DNA from: DASRTE01 sp035316885
Lineage (GTDB): Bacteria > Actinomycetota > Actinomycetes > Jiangellales > Jiangellaceae
Length of the DNA: 7,455 nucleotides
Direction: 5' to 3'
Assembly: GCA_035316885.1 (NCBI GenBank)
Contig: DATHII010000184.1
Coordinates: 1-7,455 of the forward strand
Below, piece by piece: positions 5,901 to 7,455 of this stretch (its first letter is position 1; each line of letters begins with the position of its first letter). The translations under genes were made by a program, and so were the position numbers. The notes beneath the pieces are model-generated. The model was not told the origin of the DNA, made no database searches, and was given only the letters and a program-made list of their open reading frames with translations.

Positions 5901-6094
5901 GCGTTGACGGCGAATCCGTGGTGCTCGACCCCCCGATCATCGTTCGGTCCGTCCCGGGAGCGCTGCGGGTACGAATCCCGTCACGCGCGCCCGGTCACTC
6001 GCCCGCCGCGGCAGCGCCGACCGCGGGCTGGTCCGCCATCACCGCGCTGCTGCAGACGGCTGCTGGTCGACCCGTGATGGTCGAGCCGTCGTAG
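5870..6094 (+). pseudogene. C-terminal remnant of the same lipid kinase
   Basis: Starting at GAG 5870 in a different frame, the sequence reads EVRSGRPVEVGVDGESVVLD and then PPIIVRSVPGALRVRIPSRAPG. This is the characteristic C-terminal beta-sheet end of bacterial diacylglycerol/sphingosine-kinase-family proteins (VxVDGE, then PGALRVRxP). It continues through ITALLQTAAGRPV to TAG 6092-6094. With the N-terminal piece immediately upstream, it shows one internal deletion of the whole catalytic core, joined out of frame at about 5868-5870. No start codon or ribosome site of its own is convincing (GTG 5873 would be needed). Confidence 0.65.
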
Positions 6095-6116
6095 CCTGCC
6101 TGAGACGGACTGGGCA

Positions 6117-6128
6117 TCGGCGCGCCGA
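6117..6128. promoter_or_regulatory. 12-bp perfect palindrome upstream of the molybdoenzyme operon
   Basis: TCGGCGCGCCGA reads the same on both strands and lies 49 bases before the ATG at 6178, in the 83-base gap between the kinase remnant and the operon. It could be an operator half-site pair. GC-rich palindromes also arise by chance. No clear -35/-10 pair was seen. Confidence 0.25.
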
Positions 6129-6177
6129 CGCGTGGCACACTCTGATCGACTCGCCCGGCTGAGGAAGGCTGGCGCCC

Positions 6178-6777
6178 ATGGGCATCATCTCGCGCGGATT
6201 CTCCGGGCGCCGTCGCGCCCACGACCCCGACCTGCCTCCGGGCCAGTACCTCACGGAGGACTTCCCCGTGCTCTCGGCCGGCCCTACCCCTCGGGTGCGT
6301 CCGGACGAGTGGGAGTTCACGATCACCACGGAGTCCGGACAGGTGCACGGCTGGGACTGGGACGCGTTCCACGCGCTGCCGTCCGAGACCGTCACCGTCG
6401 ACCTGCACTGCGTGACCCGCTGGTCCAAGCTCGGCACGTCCTGGGAGGGCGTGTCGCTGGACACCCTGGTCGAGGACGTCGAGACGGCCGCGGACTTCGC
6501 GCTCGTGCACTCCTACGGCGGCTACACGACCAACCTGCCTGTCGAGGACCTGCTCGACGGCAAGGCGTGGGTCGCCTTCCGTTACGACGGCGACGACCTC
6601 GAACCGGCTCATGGCGGGCCGGCCCGGCTGCTGGTGCCGCACCTCTACCTATGGAAGAGCGCGAAGTGGGTTCGCGGGATCACGCTGTCGGACGTGGACG
6701 AGCCAGGCTTCTGGGAGGGTGCCGGGTACCACAACTACGGCGACCCGTGGCGCGAGCAGAGGTACTGGGGCGAATGA
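6178..6777 (+). CDS. Sulfite-oxidase-like molybdopterin-dependent oxidoreductase
   Basis: The 199-residue product is a small single-domain member of the oxidoreductase molybdopterin-binding (sulfite oxidase/YedY-type) fold. The motif LHCVTRWSKLG places the molybdenum-coordinating cysteine at residue 78. HGGPARLLVPHLYLWKSAKW (145-164) is the conserved cofactor-binding and substrate-pocket segment. The Trp/Tyr-rich ending YHNYGDPWREQRYW is typical of the short family. There is no signal peptide or Tat-plus-hydrophobic stretch, so it is probably cytoplasmic. There is no dimerisation domain, so it is not a classical sulfite oxidase. The start at ATG 6178 has GAGGAAGG at 6161-6168. It overlaps the next gene by four bases (ATGA), and the two are probably co-translated. 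By analogy with MsrP-type enzymes it may reduce an S- or N-oxide using electrons from the neighbour; the substrate is unknown. Confidence 0.85.
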   Translation: MGIISRGFSGRRRAHDPDLPPGQYLTEDFPVLSAGPTPRVRPDEWEFTITTESGQVHGWDWDAFHALPSETVTVDLHCVTRWSKLGTSWEGVSLDTLVEDVETAADFALVHSYGGYTTNLPVEDLLDGKAWVAFRYDGDDLEPAHGGPARLLVPHLYLWKSAKWVRGITLSDVDEPGFWEGAGYHNYGDPWREQRYWGE

Positions 6778-7455
6778 ACTGGCAGGTCGCGACCGTCGTC
6801 GCGCTGGAGGACCAGACTCCAACTGCGCGGACGATCGTCCTCGACGTGGCGGGTTGGCCCGGTCACGACGCCGGCCAGCACGTCGACGTGCGCCTGACCG
6901 CCCCGGACGGATACAGCGCGGCGCGTTCCTACTCGATCGCCTCGGCCGTCGACGGGCAGCTCATCGAGCTCGCCGTGGAACGGCTGCCCGACGGCGAGGT
7001 GTCGCCCTACCTGGCGGAGGAACTGGTCGCCGGCGACCTGCTCGAGATCCGGGGACCGGTCGGCGGCTGGTTCGTGTGGCGCCCTGACCAGCCCGAACCG
7101 GTCCAGCTGCTCGCGGGCGGTTCCGGTGTCGTCCCCCTTCTCGCCATGGCCCGCGCGCATGCCATGGCCGGAAGCCGGGTACCGATCCGGCTGCTCTACT
7201 CCGTCCGCGACCCCGCATCCGTCCTGTACGGCCCCGAGCTGGACCGGCTCGCCGGCCGTGACGGCGGCCTCGAACTGAGCTATGCATACACGCGGATCGC
7301 CCCGGAAGGCTCGCCGCGGCCGCCGGGACGTGTCGACGCCGACCTGGTCGCGCAGGCCACCTGGTCGGCCGAGCTCGAGCCGACCTGCTACGTCTGCGGG
7401 CCCACGGCCTTCGTCGAGAGCATCGCCGACCTGTTGATCAGCGCCGGTCACGATC
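6774..7455 (+). CDS. FAD/NAD(P)-binding ferredoxin-reductase-type oxidoreductase (partial)
   Basis: ATG 6774 sits inside the stop of the molybdoenzyme gene (ATGA overlap), and the frame stays open for 227 codons to the window end. RSYSIAS (residues 51-57) is the flavin-binding RxYS motif of the FAD-binding barrel. GPVGGWF (94-100) follows in the same domain. LAGGSGVVPLLAMAR (113-127) is the glycine loop of the NAD(P)-binding domain. CYVCGPTAFVE (205-215) is the conserved C-terminal nucleotide-side motif. Only about the last 10-25 residues are likely missing, judging by relatives of about 235-250 residues, unless a 2Fe-2S domain follows beyond the edge. There is no N-terminal iron-sulfur domain. 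It should pass electrons from NAD(P)H through FAD. The tight operon with a molybdoenzyme argues that they are partners. Confidence 0.88.
   Translation, partial: MNWQVATVVALEDQTPTARTIVLDVAGWPGHDAGQHVDVRLTAPDGYSAARSYSIASAVDGQLIELAVERLPDGEVSPYLAEELVAGDLLEIRGPVGGWFVWRPDQPEPVQLLAGGSGVVPLLAMARAHAMAGSRVPIRLLYSVRDPASVLYGPELDRLAGRDGGLELSYAYTRIAPEGSPRPPGRVDADLVAQATWSAELEPTCYVCGPTAFVESIADLLISAGHD

Noticed and set aside
5965..5985. Sequence like a tRNA T-arm (gcgggtacgaatcccgt), possibly a tRNA end or attachment site
   Set aside because: It lacks the TTC of a normal T-loop, no acceptor, D or anticodon arms precede it, and it is explained by the codons for RVRIPS in the lipid-kinase C-terminal segment.
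1..7455. CRISPR array, rRNA, replication origin or phage structural genes
   Set aside because: No regularly spaced repeats, rRNA-like sequence, DnaA-box cluster or phage-like proteins were seen.

Overview
The window is GC-rich DNA with strong third-codon GC bias. Its gene types and an IS701-type transposase point to a member of the Actinomycetota. No 16S or other marker is present, so the genus cannot be read from it.

Layout. Positions 2-259 hold the C-terminal end of a metallo-beta-lactamase-fold hydrolase. Positions 399-1306 are mobile-element debris: a minus-strand C-terminal helix-turn-helix fragment, probably from a serine recombinase, abuts an IS701-family transposase that has lost its N-terminal half and also carries a frameshift. 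Positions 1467-3084 hold a large gene of an uncharacterised family with a C-terminal winged helix, split by one extra G in a GGGG run. Positions 3085-3392 are a leader that can fold in two exclusive ways around the ribosome binding site of an intact secreted LVIVD-repeat beta-propeller protein (3393-4967). That gene ends in a very strong hairpin with a GNRA-type loop.

Positions 5128-6094 are a gene graveyard. An M28 aminopeptidase lacks its front and middle. A PAP2 phosphatase is reduced to a frameshifted N-terminus on the minus strand. Divergent from it, a membrane lipid kinase consists only of its N-terminal membrane part joined out of frame to its C-terminus. From 6178 the sequence is healthy again, with a two-gene operon of a cytoplasmic sulfite-oxidase-like molybdenum enzyme overlapped by an FAD/NAD(P) reductase that runs off the end of the window.

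How they work together. The molybdenum enzyme and reductase probably form one electron-transfer pair. The PAP2 and lipid-kinase remnants probably once formed a divergent phospholipid-remodelling pair. The propeller gene appears to stand alone with its own leader and terminator. The most unusual items are the possibly bistable leader at 3326-3392, the uncharacterised 538-residue family, and the clustered deletions between intact genes.
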